DNA of 64,000 nt from Bolinopsis microptera (Eukaryota > Ctenophora > Tentaculata > Lobata > Bolinopsidae). The translations under genes were made by a program, and so were the position numbers. Each line of letters begins with the position of its first letter. Position 1 is the stretch's first letter. The notes below the pieces were generated by a model, which worked only from the letters and a program-made list of their open reading frames with translations, ran no database searches and had not been told where the DNA came from. Where the stretch lies: assembly GCF_026151205.1 (NCBI RefSeq), contig NC_087081.1, positions 16,232,837 through 16,296,836 of the forward strand. The letters are read 5' to 3'. Positions 13,801 to 23,903 of this stretch are shown one piece after another.

Positions 13801-14288
13801 CAATATACGGTGTACCCAGTATACAGTATACAGTGTACAATATACATGTATACAGTATACAATACAATATACATGGCGTTAATTCATTAGTCGTCGTATA
13901 GTACCATGAGAGATACTATTTTTGAGAAACAGTATTTGCAGGCATGGTACGTGAGATATGGTACCTTAGAAATCAGCATTTACAATTTACAGGTACTTTA
14001 CAGGCACTGGGCATAATTCTCTTTACACCAGAAATCCCTCTATCCCAAATACTCCCAACACGTGATACTTACTAAATACACGTGTCACGTGCCTGACACT
14101 GGCTAAGCAGCTCTGTTCAGTGAGCGGTGTTTTAGGAGGGCAGTGTTATACAGTGTTGGGATACTAATCCTGCCTCCTAGTGTTGGGATACTAATCCTGC
14201 CTCCCACAGTTAAACACTGCTACTGAATATTCAACGTCTCCCCTGCTCTGAAACTTACTGTCTCCTTTCAACTACACTTGTAATATAA

Positions 14289-14320
<32 letters not shown>

Positions 14321-14796
14321 GTTTTGTTACTAAGGTCCCCCCCACATAAACAAACCACTATATAGTTGTATAATGACTGTGAGTAGTGGTGCCTAGTCGC
14401 CGGTCTGGGACCGTGCCAAATAGTAGTGAGACGGTACTGTGATACTGTCCGAATACCTCCTATAATACACATCTAATTAGTACATGTTACTAATTACATG
14501 TTACTTATGATTACCCTGAAATAGACAAGGACTATCGATTAGAGTCTACACAGGTTTGTAACCATTATCACATACCACCACTACAACACCACTGTTAGTA
14601 GCCTGTAGCATCTATACTAATAATCTCAAGATGTGTTTCGTTTGTTCGCTCGCGTGTAATTTCCTAACGGCTTATTCAAGAAAACGGTAAGAGTTACGGG
14701 GCTGGTTCTTGACGAAGCCAAATGATAAAAGTTTTAAAAATCGGTCGATGGTAAATGTAATACTGAAGTGTGTGTGTACTCTCCCACTTTCGCTCC

Positions 14797-14879
<83 letters not shown>

Positions 14880-17800
14880 CCCCCCCCCGCAATAGATTTG
14901 CTGTATAATTAGGTAATTTGGCGGGGGACCTCAAGATTGCCTATCAAGTATTACTATTAGATGAATGAGCTAATATCACACCTATTTCACCGCTAATATC
15001 ACACCTCATAACTATATCTCCACCAGTACCATAATATATTGTTTCAGCCCAAGTCCAGCGAAGAAGCAGTCGGTGATGAAGTAAAGGTCGTGGAGCCAAC
15101 AGCAGATGAAGCAGCCCCAGCGGAAGAATCAGCCCCCGCAGAAGAAGCAACCCCCGCAGAAGAAGCAGCCCCCGTAGCAGAAGAAGCAGCTCCCGCTGAA
15201 GAGGAACCCGCTGAAGAGGTAAGAAACAGGCATTATCAATAAAAATAAAAATGAAGAAATTTCACTTTGCTAAGTTTAAAAAGAGAAGGGTCTGATCTAG
15301 AAGTGGGTAAATAGTTCTAAGTTTATCGGTTTATTTGGGTTTTTAATTCTTCTCGGCCTCCCGACGAATAATGCTCTGTATGTGGTAAATAAGGTGGTTA
15401 CCCCTGGTTACCCCTGGTTACCCCTAGCCTGGTTACCCCTGGTTACCCCTGGTTACCCCTGGTTACCCCTAGCCTGGTTACCCCTGGTTACCCCTGGTTA
15501 CCCCCAATACGCTGTCGTGAATTGTGCAGCATTTAAAACTCCTTGTCTAGTGGTTGTGATTTAGCTGTATCTATTATATACAGCTGATATGCTTCTCGTG
15601 TTGTATAGCATATTACCCTCCTGTCTCCTTGTGCTGACTTTAGTAAAGGAGACTGTCTCCTTGTGCTGACTTTAGTGAAGGAGACTCAGAGACTGTCTCC
15701 TTGTGCCGACTTTAGTAAAGGAGACTGTCTCCTTGTGCTGACTTTAGTAAAGGAGACTGTCTCCTTGTGCCGACTTTAGTAAAGGAGACTGTCTCCTTGT
15801 GCTGACTTGAGTAAAGGAGACTGTCTCCTTGTGCCGACTTTAGTAAAGAAGACTGTCTCCTTGTGCTGACTTGAGTAAAGGAGACTGTCTCCTTGTGCTG
15901 ACTTGAGTAAAGGAGACTGTCTCCTTGTGCCGACTTTAGTAAAGGAGACTGTCTCCTTGTGCCGACTTTAGTAAAGGAGACTGTCTCCTTGTGCTGACTT
16001 GAGTAAAGGAGACTGTCTCCTTGTGCCGACTTTAGTAAAGAAGACTGTCTCCTTGTGCTGACTTTAGTAAAGGAGACTGTCTCCTTGTGCTGACTTTAGT
16101 AAAGGAGACTGTCTCCTTGAATTCAGGAGACACATCACCTCCATTCCATCTTGCCGTCATTGGAAAAGTAAAGACTTGACATAACTTTATCACCAAACTG
16201 CCTAAAGTAGTCCAGTATTTGAAGTTACTGTTAGTAACTCCCTGTCTGTAACTCCGTAAAGGCGCGGCGGAACGTGTCAATATGTGACTACTGGTACCTG
16301 GCTGTTATTTGAAATGTGATCATGTAAACTTTGGCTCTTGTCATGGTTTTAACATGGACAATACTGACTTTCTATTGGCTGGTTCCATTTTACCCAGTAT
16401 ACGGTTACTGGAATGTGTTTAGGAGTGGTGTTTGGGAGGTTGAACTTCCAGTGACCAGACAAGTGTGGGAGTGATTAATTATCCCTGATAATAGGGTGGC
16501 AGTTCACCCCCTTTTAATTATGGTATTAAGATGCTGCTGAGTAAATACCAGGCCCGCATATTGAGCCAGTAGTTTCTGAAGTGGAACACAGGTTGACATT
16601 CATTGACCGGTGTTATCAGAGATACGCATCCCACCAATCACAAGGGAGTATTTGTATCACGTGTTATCTTACTAATACAACCCTGGTTAAATTCCTGGTG
16701 TCATTCACTCGTCTAATTAATGAGGTCTCGTATTTCAATATCTCTAGACAAGTCTCTGTTTCCAGTTCAAAATTGACTAATTAAGACAATCGCTGCTTTC
16801 AACAAACAACAACCAATGGTGGTGTTACCTGGCCTCTCTGTTGACCAATCAGCAATCAGCATCCCTTATACCACTCATACGTTTTCTGTAGAGTGAAATT
16901 GTGTTGCTTTGAGTGGTCGATAGAGTTAAAAACAGTCTAATTTCAATAAACAAAATTATAACAAGATTTAATTTACGATATTTCTATAACTATGAATTGG
17001 ACATAGGTACCAATATATTAACACTTATCGTTTTGATATTCCCGCGATCAAACGACAAACAGCATGATGGAATTGATTGAATGACTGATTATTTCACGTT
17101 TGATTCTTGCTTGACTTGATTTTAGCTGATTGATTTGATTTTACCATTTTATAATGTTTACTCATCAGTAGATATGTATTCCAATAATTTGTAGGTTTCT
17201 GTGGAGAAGGCCGACAAACGTCGGCTAAGTTTTGGGGCGCAAATTCGAAATCGTCTGTCGTTCGGAAAGGGTGATAGGAAAAAGAAGGTAAACTACGCGG
17301 CCGCTGCATATGACCACGCGGTGTGACGTCACGTGACAGTGTGGCGTGACGTCATTTCACGTGGTATGACGTCACTATGCTCTAGCTGCATTATACTTGC
17401 TCATCACGACAGTACTCAGTACAGCCGTACAATAATTCAATATGATTAGCTGCAACAATACAACTATGCGCTTAGTTAATAAAGACACCGTGATGTGGTA
17501 GTCTTTCACATGAAGAGCTTTTGAACAAAGTGTCCTTTCATTACACTATTAAGGCCCAGAAACTGAAGATCCTGCAATTCATGCTTACTCTCAATTTGAA
17601 ACTGCAATATTCGCACAATTGAAATTTTGAGGAACCTATAAATAAGTTTCGACCATTTACCAAGTTTCGTGTTAAATATTATTAACTGCACGGATTGGAA
17701 TGAAAAGCATGTGTTAGGGCTTTTTACTTAAATAATAATATCACAGGTTCATTATTAGACTTGTTCCTAACCATCTTCGCTATTCTAGATTTTGCTTTTT

Positions 17801-20800
17801 TAATATTAAAATTTGCCATCAACATGCCAGTTCTTTGCTGAATCCTTTATTTTTCTTCTTATATTTTTGTTATAATTTTAACATGTGACACTTGCACCGT
17901 ACACACGAACTTGTAACCAAGTTGCGACCACCTTGAATGGTTTCCAGGTTCGTCACAAGTTGTGGCTGAGTAAATATGCTAGAATCTTCTTTTAACTAAG
18001 TTATTTAGTTGCAGTTTGACAACGTGACCAGGGCGATATATCACAAATCTACAACAAGTATCCAGACGAAGTATTATCATGTTCATACATTAACCCCTAT
18101 ATAGTCATATAAATGAAGTGAAAGTGTTGTCCAAATAGTTTAGCAACAGTAGTATTTATGAAGGAGCAATATAAAGTAGAAGAATCCTATTAAAGCCAGG
18201 TAGCCTCTTAAGTTGTGCAGTAAGAAGAATCTTACCTCTACACTCTACAGTGGTACAGTGTGCATTTAACGGCAATGTGTTTAACTGCAGCTATTATTGG
18301 ATCTTTTAACCATCTCCTAATATTTGAATGATCTAAGAACTTAGCACATTCTCGCGTAGAAAGGAGGTTTAATATTTCCAATTATGGTAGTAGTCGGAGA
18401 ACATGTTAGCTAGGGTCTAATATACTATATAATATTGCTGTGCCTTACTGACTCTAGAGGTTAAGCGCAAAAACACCACCGCCATATTACTGAATCTAGT
18501 TGCTATAGTTTAGTAAAAGTGCAACGCTGGTATGTGATTATCACTATCTGCGAGGTATGTGTTTTTGTCAGGTAACTCATTACATTTAACTTACTTATTA
18601 TCCTATCGGAACAATTTGTTTAATCATAGCCAATCACAGCACAGCTCTTCAACCAAATTGTACAATAAAAAGACAGCATTGTATGCACGTGATTGATAAG
18701 CACCTGTTGCCATGGCAACGAACTTTCAAACGTCTTACTACAGATCCGCTCACTAAATATTGGCAATAATTCAAGTGTAAGTCCTGTGAGCTATTATGAC
18801 ATAATATAATATCATTCGGCAACTTACTAAGTGTATGCTAGCATATGACCTGTTGGCAGAACTTAAAGTTTCATGTTGAAGGTCTTATGAATTGTCAACT
18901 TAGCTGGACCCTGCTTATAGGCTCCAGTAAGGTTGTACTGGCACTAAATCTCGCATCAGTGATCGAGCGAGTTAGTCACCCTGCATGTTACCTGCATGTA
19001 TTCAGCATGTTTACACTCCTTTAACCTGCATGTTTTAATTATTACAGGGAAACTACATGTCATGTCGCCACTCCCCGTTTAATTAAAGCGTCCTCCAATG
19101 TTACCCCTCTCTTGTTTCCTCTTAGTAATTAACCCACCGGAACTAACCCATGAGAAGTTCTAGTGGCATGTTTGTTATGACACGTGACAGTCCGGAACCA
19201 ACCAGCTGCTTCTACCGCTTTATTGTCACATAAATGTCTTTCCCATATGCAGCACACACAAAAGATTTTCTAAGTCGTAAAATAACGAATATAATCTCAG
19301 AGACCAGCAGTTGCCGAAGAGCCAGCAGCAGAGACTCCAGCAGAAGAAGAAGCTCCTGAGACTCCTGAAACTGAGGAGGAGATCAAGGAGAAGGTTTGTT
19401 AAATGAAATGCTCGTTATGTAGTGATATAGCCTTGTTATGCAGACAGCTGCTAACACAGCAGTGGCTAATTGAAACAGTCTAATTAGTTCTTGTCGTCTT
19501 GAACGAAGATGATAAAGAGGTTAACTTGTCCTATCAATGGAGACTACAGACCATACCGGTACCAGCCCGCGCAAAGCTCTTATCATTATAGAAACCCAAA
19601 GTTTACCGCGCGTTTTATACGCGCGGCTTAATTCTTAATCGATTCGATTCACTTCTGAAAGGACAATTTTGGTGTGAAATGCCCTGCATCGACATCTCGT
19701 GTGTTAGCTTCCATCTACGCTATTAAAAGAGGTATATTTTCCCATATCAATAGCAAAGACTTTCAATTTCCAGGCAGAAGACGAATCCGCCGAAAAAGAA
19801 GACACAGAAGAGAAGCCCAAGGCCAGGAAGAGTTTCCTCTCTATCTTCAAGAAGAAGCCTAAAACCGAGGACGCAGCCGCACCCGAGGTGATGATCATAT
19901 TCAAATCAATCATACAGATTGTATTTGGAAATATTAAATACTATTTTGATGTGCTCCTATCAAACCTCCATATCTCTTCATTCTTTGACTATTGATCAGT
20001 AAGGAGTAATACCTGACTATATATTTTATCCAGGTAGCAGAAGAGGAGGCCCCCGCGGACCCTGCTGAAGAAGCCCCTCCAGTTATAGAAGAACCAGAAG
20101 CTGCAGCCCCTGAAGAAACACCTGCCGAAGATGCCCCAGCTGAAGAGACGCCTGCTGAAGACACACCTGCTGAAGAGGAAAAGACTGAGGTTAACGAAGA
20201 CAAACCTAAGAAAGGTAAGGTTGCTAGTGGCGCAGGTGCGAGGTTTATTTTTATATTACCCGAACTGTGAATGATGTATGGTTAATACTATGCAGGACTC
20301 TGATTTTCTGGACAAGTGACCTTTATTAGATGTAACTATTGTTTCAGAAAACTTCATGAGCAGAATGAAGAACAGCTTTAAGAACACGAAGAGACCAAAG
20401 GTAGAGAAAAGGAATAACGATAACGAGGAGCCAGCAGCTGAAGAAATCGCCCCCACTGAAGAGGTCTATATTTTACTCCTTTCAATCACTTGTTCGCGCG
20501 TACTGTTAACTATGTTGCTGACTGTTATTTACTTTAAAATCATGATAAAGCAGCCGGTGGCAGCAGACTATTGCTGTTATTGTTTCAATCTGTGCTTTTA
20601 TAAATGTTTTTCTTTCAGGAAACGCCGGTAGAGAAAACAGATAACGAAATAACAGATAACAAAGAGGCAGAGGAAACGAAAAAGGAAGAAAAGGAGAAGA
20701 AGAAACGATCGAACATCTTTAAGAAACCCAAGAAAGAGAAGAAAGAAGAGGATGTAGTGGAAGATAACAAGGTATTAGTCGCAGAATTTAGATCGATATT

Positions 20801-22689
20801 ATCTCTGATTACTTCTACTGTTTGATATAATATCTCAATGTTCAGATCTAATTTAATCTATTGGTTGTTGTTGTTGTTGTACTTTATGGAAGACAGCAGC
20901 ATGGTTTATTTAACGTTAACTAGGGAATCTTCCCTTCTGAAAATTCAAATAAATGTTGAGATCCTTACCCGTAAACCCCGGCCTTAATCAGTACCAGCCT
21001 GGTTCAGCTTATCCCGGCTAAATCTAAAGTTTTTTGAAGTCAATCCCTTCCAAAACAAATAGTTTCGCTCTATCAATCAAAATTCTGAAATCAGTTTGAG
21101 CTCCTTGTTGCAGTGACTATTACTTGTGATCTTGTCTGGTCATGCTGCTGTCCCCATAAGGTACTTCATGCATTGCACTGGTTGTTATGATTGTTATGTT
21201 GACTGTCCAGCTAGCCCCCCGCTTTGTTGCATACTTACATACCTTACATACCGCACATACCGTCAAATATTTGTAATCTTTGTGAACAATTATGATCAGC
21301 TTGACTGCGAAATTCTGTGTTCTTGCTGATTTCTCCTTTTAATAACACGATGTTGCTCTTCAAAATATATTTACGTCTGCATATTTCACGGCCCTATCCA
21401 AACACAATTCCCGAATTTGTTGATCACGTGATAAATTTTGTACTGAACCTGCTGCTGGCTAGTTCCACTTTCTCGCTATTCGTTAGCTTTACATTCAGAC
21501 GATCGAAGAAGCAGCAAAAGATGACACGAACGAGAACAAGAAGAGGAGCAAGCTGAACCTCTTCTCCAAGAAGAAAGAAAGTACGGATGAGAAGTGTGAC
21601 AAAGAAAAAGCAACACCCGTCCACACGTCGGACGAAGAAACCCACAACGTTGACAATGTAATTTTCTCCAGTCCTCTATAAAACGTTCTCACGAGTTATC
21701 AGTTCGCACTGTTTTATATCATTATCCCCAGACTTTAGTTGGAGTTGCTCAATGCTTATTCCCGAACTGCGTTAAGCTGCACATGTTTTGCCCCATAAGC
21801 TAGCCTTACGAAGCGTGCAGCGCTGCCCCCCCCCCCCCCCCTTAAGCCCCCCCCCCCCCCCCCCCCCCCTTTAGCAGCACTGAATGTTCCCCTGATGAAG
21901 CCTCTATCACTATGTTGCTATAAAGCTTGCATGTTCAACATTACTTGTCTATTCCCCTGACATTTCATTCAGGTCATATTATTGCACATGTTGACTACTG
22001 CATGGATTTAGCACAATTTAACGAGTTTTAAAACAAATTCGTGATGTTATTTACGCTTATTGTGCTTTTTCATTTACGCATTCTCAAAGCAATATCAGCA
22101 GAAATGGTCGTTCGCACGGGCAGGGCTAAGGAAAATATTGAAATAACTATTGATGATCAAAGTAAAATTGTGGGATATTGTTTGGGAGACTGGGGATTAA
22201 ATCGACCATTTCTACTCTAACCACTTCACAGTCACTTCCCATCACAATGCACTCTTAGTATTTATACTGTTTTCTTAGGGCACGCCTGGAGTGGAGGTCG
22301 GCGCCTGAGCATCATGAGCCCATTACATGTAAGTGTAAACCAGTGGTATTACCACATACTCCGCATACTATCAAGGAACTTAGGAATGTAGGAGATATTG
22401 TAAGGAAATCATTCCTCACCAACATTGATACACTCTGTCAATGTTCTAACCGTATCGCATTATATATCCCCGTTATATGTAGCCTGTTTGTAATCTCCAT
22501 TGCCAGTGTTTTCTCTGTGTTATTTTTTCAATGTTATTCTCGTTTCAGCGGAGCTCAGTTTCCCTGATTATGTCTCGCATTAAGCGGCCCCGAACTACGG
22601 GCCCAGGAACAGGTGCACCCACCTACGGTACGCTAAATAGAGAGCCCTGTCCAGGCACTGACAATTCTATTCTAGACACTGCACCTTAA
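7839..22689 (+). CDS. Acidic Glu/Pro/Ala-rich multi-exon protein with repeated basic clusters (unrecognised)
   Basis: Proposed coding exons: 7839-7895, 7996-8352, 8684-9622, 10221-10271, 10624-10746, 12479-12613, 15048-15218, 17195-17287, 19301-19393, 19774-19887, 20034-20214, 20348-20463, 20619-20771, 21499-21657, then either 22279-22308 or 22549-22689. All junctions are GT-AG and all are phase 0 except the 20214/20348 intron (phase 1). The result is about 923 residues. The ATG at 7839 ([12 protein letters not shown]) follows an acceptor at 7810, so an upstream non-coding exon is likely. The protein is low-complexity and acidic, interrupted by short Lys/Arg clusters with Ser and Phe/Ile/Leu, such as [35 protein letters not shown] and RRLSFG. 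These resemble the effector segments of MARCKS or AKAP12, but residue 2 is not Gly, so N-myristoylation is not expected. I infer a cytoplasmic scaffold or membrane-skeleton protein. The function is unknown. Confidence 0.75.
7996..8352 (+). CDS. Exon 2 of the acidic protein, with a coding EEAAPV repeat
   Basis: The acceptor is cctccccag and the donor gtaagt. The exon is 119 codons and phase 0 at both ends. After a unique segment ([20 protein letters not shown]) come about a dozen copies of the six-residue EEAAPV, encoded by an 18-bp unit. Reading frames on the other strand here are shadows of the repeat. Confidence 0.8.
8684..9622 (+). CDS. Exon 3 of the acidic protein, with about 40 EEPAAV hexapeptides
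   Basis: This 313-codon exon runs from a ttttcacag acceptor to a gtaaga donor, phase 0 at both ends. Roughly 40 copies of an 18-bp unit encode EEPAAV. The phase has no ATG, which is why simple ORF finding misses it. Between about 9350 and 9470 the copies are identical at the DNA level, while flanking copies differ at synonymous sites. The central block has therefore expanded most recently. A more complex tail ([12 protein letters not shown]) ends the exon. Confidence 0.8.
9642..9729 (+). repeat. 26-bp repeat, about three copies, just after a donor site
   Basis: ttgaaccttatgtagcattg plus ctataa is repeated three times. The array begins 20 bp downstream of the exon 3 donor at 9623. Confidence 0.85.
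9730..10216 (+). other. Intron of the acidic-protein gene
   Basis: AT-rich intron DNA between exons 3 and 4, ending in cgtccgccag or, with the alternative acceptor, cgccaggcag. I see no other feature. Confidence 0.6.
10217..10357 (+). CDS. Exon 4 of the acidic protein, with an uncertain frame
   Basis: The coding look is clear on both sides of about 10245, but the frame shifts by one base at gctgcaccctgctgctgaag. Read from the acceptor at 10216, an in-frame TGA follows. The phase is consistent if the acceptor is at 10220 and the donor at GAG|gtagct (10271), giving 51 nt. A longer version ending SKKKGLMSK at 10357 looks coding but leaves the wrong phase for exon 5. The options are alternative splicing, a one-base error in the sequence, or a real frameshift. 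Confidence 0.5.
10747..12478 (+). other. Intron of the acidic-protein gene with E-box/CRE sites
   Basis: A 1.7-kb intron. It contains a composite CACGTG/TGACGTCA cluster at 11555-11612 and a G-run at 12240-12253. The short open frames (for example 10787-11056) run straight through a donor region and show no coding character. Confidence 0.6.
11555..11612. promoter_or_regulatory. E-box/CRE cluster in an intron
   Basis: Within 58 bp there are two TCACGTGA-type E-boxes and two (A/G)TGACGTCAT CRE-type sites. This could be an intronic enhancer. The role is inferred from motif content. Confidence 0.35.
12479..12613 (+). CDS. Exon 6 of the acidic protein, with a basic tail
   Basis: The acceptor is gttccccag and the donor gtgaga. 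The exon has 45 codons, phase 0 at both ends. An acidic start ([17 protein letters not shown]) is followed by a strongly basic amphipathic end with [11 protein letters not shown] and GLKKLRK. This acidic-then-basic pattern recurs in exons 10, 12, 13 and 14. Confidence 0.75.
12648..12703 (+). repeat. Poly-C tract, interrupted
   Basis: Runs of C interrupted by single t residues, 35 bp after the exon 6 donor. Long G/C homopolymers occur beside several splice sites in this window (12648, 41482, 52844 and 57400). Confidence 0.95.
12988..13062. promoter_or_regulatory. E-box/CRE cluster
   Basis: CCACGTGACA and ACACGTGACA are followed by a duplicated gtttgatgacgtcac, giving two CACGTG and two TGACGTCA sites in 75 bp, within the intron between exons 6 and 7. 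Confidence 0.35.
13483..13873 (+). repeat. 23-bp minisatellite, about 15 copies
   Basis: The unit is tacagtgtacccagtataca plus ata. It is rich in GTATAC/GTGTAC self-complementary steps and open in almost every frame on both strands, which explains six overlapping ORFs of 118-137 codons that I do not call as genes. Confidence 0.95.
14290..14317 (+). repeat. Poly-G tract
   Basis: An uninterrupted G run of 28 bases in the intron between exons 6 and 7. Length is uncertain, as for any homopolymer. Confidence 0.95.
14800..14888 (+). repeat. (CT)n microsatellite followed by poly-C
   Basis: About 38 CT dinucleotides, then a run of about 12 C, located 160 bp upstream of exon 7. Confidence 0.95.
15048..15218 (+). 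CDS. Exon 7 of the acidic protein
   Basis: The acceptor is ttgtttcag and the donor gtaaga. The exon has 57 codons in phase 0. It starts [17 protein letters not shown] and continues with AEEAAP-type repeats like exons 2 and 3, but with more codon variation, so it appears older. Confidence 0.8.
15393..15506 (+). repeat. ggttacccct decamer repeat
   Basis: About eleven copies of ggttacccct, interrupted twice by agcct, 175 bp after the exon 7 donor. Confidence 0.9.
15623..16119 (+). repeat. 32-bp hairpin-forming minisatellite, about 15 copies
   Basis: Each unit begins gtctccttgt and ends aaggagact, so AGTCTCCTT pairs with AAGGAGACT inside or between units around a gtgctgactttagta loop. Copies alternate between tgctgac and tgccgac and between tttagta and ttgagta. 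One unit carries an extra cagaga. Confidence 0.95.
16120..17194 (+). other. Intron of the acidic-protein gene
   Basis: Remaining intron sequence up to exon 8. Short open frames only. A CACGTG site lies near 16659 and a CCAAT-type motif near 16812. I see no further structure. Confidence 0.5.
17195..17287 (+). CDS. Exon 8 of the acidic protein, a basic RLSFG exon
   Basis: 31 codons between aatttgtag and gtaaac. The product is [14 protein letters not shown], then [17 protein letters not shown]. The RLSFG motif occurs twice in one exon, each preceded by basic residues, as in Ser-containing MARCKS-type effector segments and PKC/PKA sites (R-x-S). Family membership is inference. Confidence 0.75.
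17311..17375. promoter_or_regulatory. Dense CRE/E-box cluster after exon 8
   Basis: GTGACGTCACGTGAC, then GTGACGTCAT, TTCACGTGG and ATGACGTCAC within 65 bp, starting about 25 bp after the exon 8 donor. This is the densest such cluster in the window. Confidence 0.4.
17376..19300 (+). other. Intron of the acidic-protein gene
   Basis: A 2-kb AT-rich intron. Apart from CACGTG sites near 18685 and 19180 I see nothing distinctive. An additional small exon cannot be excluded. Confidence 0.5.
19301..19393 (+). CDS. Exon 9 of the acidic protein
   Basis: 31 codons between aatctcag and gtttgt: [20 protein letters not shown], then ETEEEIKEK. Acidic, phase 0 at both ends. Confidence 0.7.
19774..19887 (+). 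CDS. Exon 10 of the acidic protein, with a basic cluster
   Basis: 38 codons between aatttccag and gtgatg. An acidic start ([14 protein letters not shown]) leads to the basic/hydrophobic cluster [15 protein letters not shown] and an acidic end (TEDAAAPE). Confidence 0.75.
20034..20463 (+). CDS. Exons 11 and 12 of the acidic protein
   Basis: Exon 11 (20034-20214) is acidic and ends with a split Glu codon at gtaagg, the only phase-1 intron in the gene. Exon 12 (20348-20463) follows tgtttcag. It encodes a basic cluster ([20 protein letters not shown]), then [17 protein letters not shown] before gtctat. Confidence 0.75.
20619..20771 (+). CDS. Exon 13 of the acidic protein, with a basic cluster
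   Basis: 51 codons between ttctttcag and gtatta. It starts acidic ([19 protein letters not shown]), then has the highly charged [18 protein letters not shown] block. Phase 0 at both ends. Confidence 0.75.
20772..21498 (+). other. Intron of the acidic-protein gene
   Basis: About 0.7 kb between exons 13 and 14, with a short (ttg)n run near 20863 and a TCACGTGA site near 21425. No further structure seen. Confidence 0.55.
21499..21657 (+). CDS. Exon 14 of the acidic protein
   Basis: 53 codons between ttacattcag and gtaatt, phase 0 at both ends. It contains the basic cluster [16 protein letters not shown] and then a mixed polar segment ending DEETHNVDN. It can be joined in frame to either 22279 or 22549. 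Confidence 0.75.
21826..21869 (+). repeat. Poly-C tract, interrupted
   Basis: Two long C runs separated by ttaag, in the intron before the terminal exons. Confidence 0.95.
22279..22328 (+). CDS. Terminal exon A of the acidic protein (short C-terminus)
   Basis: After the acceptor tttcttag the frame reads GTPGVEVGA then TGA at 22306-22308. The exon continues untranslated to 22328, where catgtaagt provides a canonical donor. The stop is therefore followed by another splice site, so an untranslated exon may follow. Confidence 0.6.
22549..22689 (+). CDS. Terminal exon B of the acidic protein (alternative C-terminus)
   Basis: After the good acceptor ttctcgtttcag at 22548 a phase-0 open frame of 46 codons ends at TAA 22687-22689. 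It includes [15 protein letters not shown] and a tail [17 protein letters not shown]. If exon A is skipped, exon 14 joins it in frame. If exon A is used, this is 3' UTR. The tail has normal composition, unlike the rest of the protein. Confidence 0.55.
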   Translation, partial: RSSVSLIMSRIKRPRTTGPGTGAPTYGTLNREPCPGTDNSILDTAP

Positions 22690-23477
22690 AGCAGGCTCTC
22701 AACGCGCAGATCTCCGTGCCGAGATGCGCAGCACGTGCTAAGTTTGAGCATGTGTTTGTATGCATGGTACGTGCGGGTGTGAAACGTTTTGTTCTATTTT
22801 TAATTTACGGTATATGTTTCTTTTTCGGTTTTTGGTTAATTTAGTCCACGCCAAATAGAAAATATGTACAAGAATTATTGAACGGATTCCCTAATCCCGA
22901 GCTATTTGCATATTTTCTTATTTACTAAATTTATATTTTCGAAATTTCTCGTAGCGATATCATTCGTTGCTTGATTTTAATATTGGAGTTTAGAATTTGT
23001 TGGAAATTTGAATCTGCATGAAAATTTATTGAGAATTATTAAATATATAATTTAAATTAGTCTACCATGGTGGAAAAATTTTTAGCTTCAAACATCTCCT
23101 TTGCTTATTGAGTATTACTATAAGTAGTTTCCTAGGAAATATTTAATTGTTGATAATATTAGAGGCAGAACGATTATGATCGATAAAAGACCTATGTTTT
23201 AAGGTGTCCCCTAATGGGCCGTGTTTTGTTTCATGATATAATGCTATCTTCAGTTAAAATATTTTATTTTTATTCAACTAAAAGTCGGAAGCCGAGCATT
23301 GATTTTTATAGGAGCTTAATGAGCAAGCTTAGAACTTGTAATGTTTTAAAGTGAGCCTGCACTTGAACTGTAATATTAATGTAATTTTTTATTAACATTA
23401 AAAATGACTCATTTTATTATCTTCATCATTCTTGCCAAATCAATCGAAATTATGTTTCCCTATCAGTTTAGTATTTG
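22690..23477 (+). other. Probable 3' UTR and intergenic DNA
   Basis: Very AT-rich. I find no canonical AATAAA in the first few hundred bases after the stop codons. No open frame of interest. Confidence 0.4.
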
Positions 23478-23485
23478 TTCGGGAA

Positions 23486-23695
23486 CAGTGGCGTAACGAA
23501 GGGCCCCGCTGACCCCGCTGTGCGGGGGGCGCCAAATCGTCGTTTGAATGTGGGACAATTTCGAAAACTTAACTAAAGTACTAGCAAAACTGCGCGTTTT
23601 GCTCTATATACACACTTTTTTAGAGATTTTACCGGCGTATTCTCTAAAATTACCTAATTTGTTCAATTCTAGGGAGGGGCGCCAACTGGCCACTG
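23486..23695. mobile_element. hAT-type MITE with 8-bp target duplication
   Basis: A 210-bp element starts CAGTGGCGTAAC and ends GGCCACTG, so CAGTGGC and its complement sit at the two ends. It is flanked on both sides by the identical octamer ttcgggaa (23478-23485 and 23696-23703). Ends of CAGTGG type with 8-bp target duplications are typical of the hAT superfamily. The element has no coding sequence and is therefore non-autonomous. The perfect target duplication suggests a fairly recent insertion. Confidence 0.85.
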
Positions 23696-23778
23696 TTCGG
23701 GAATAGCCATCAAAAGGTGTATTAACAAATAAGTTTACTGATAGTGATAAGAAATACTCTTCAAAGTTTCTCCGAAGT

Positions 23779-23861
23779 GACTTACTGGGCCGCGCTCAGC
23801 CTGTCATTCCGCCGAATCTCTATTCTATGTTCATGAACATAATAACCTGAAGTCCCCAGGT
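23779..23861 (+). repeat. Dispersed repeat family A, copy 1
   Basis: Starts ttactgggccgcgctcagcc, then tgtcattccgcc, and ends near ccccagg. The same sequence occurs at 38778-38854 and, inverted, at 27237-27312, 30681-30755 and 38495-38580. In the 38.5-kb copy it forms the terminal inverted repeats of a small element. Confidence 0.8.
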
Positions 23862-23903
23862 AACGAAGTGACGCGCGCCGCTCTTAATCTTCAAGGCTGT
23901 TGT

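Noticed and set aside
13444-13901. Six ORFs of 118-137 codons on both strands
   Set aside because: By-products of the 23-bp satellite.
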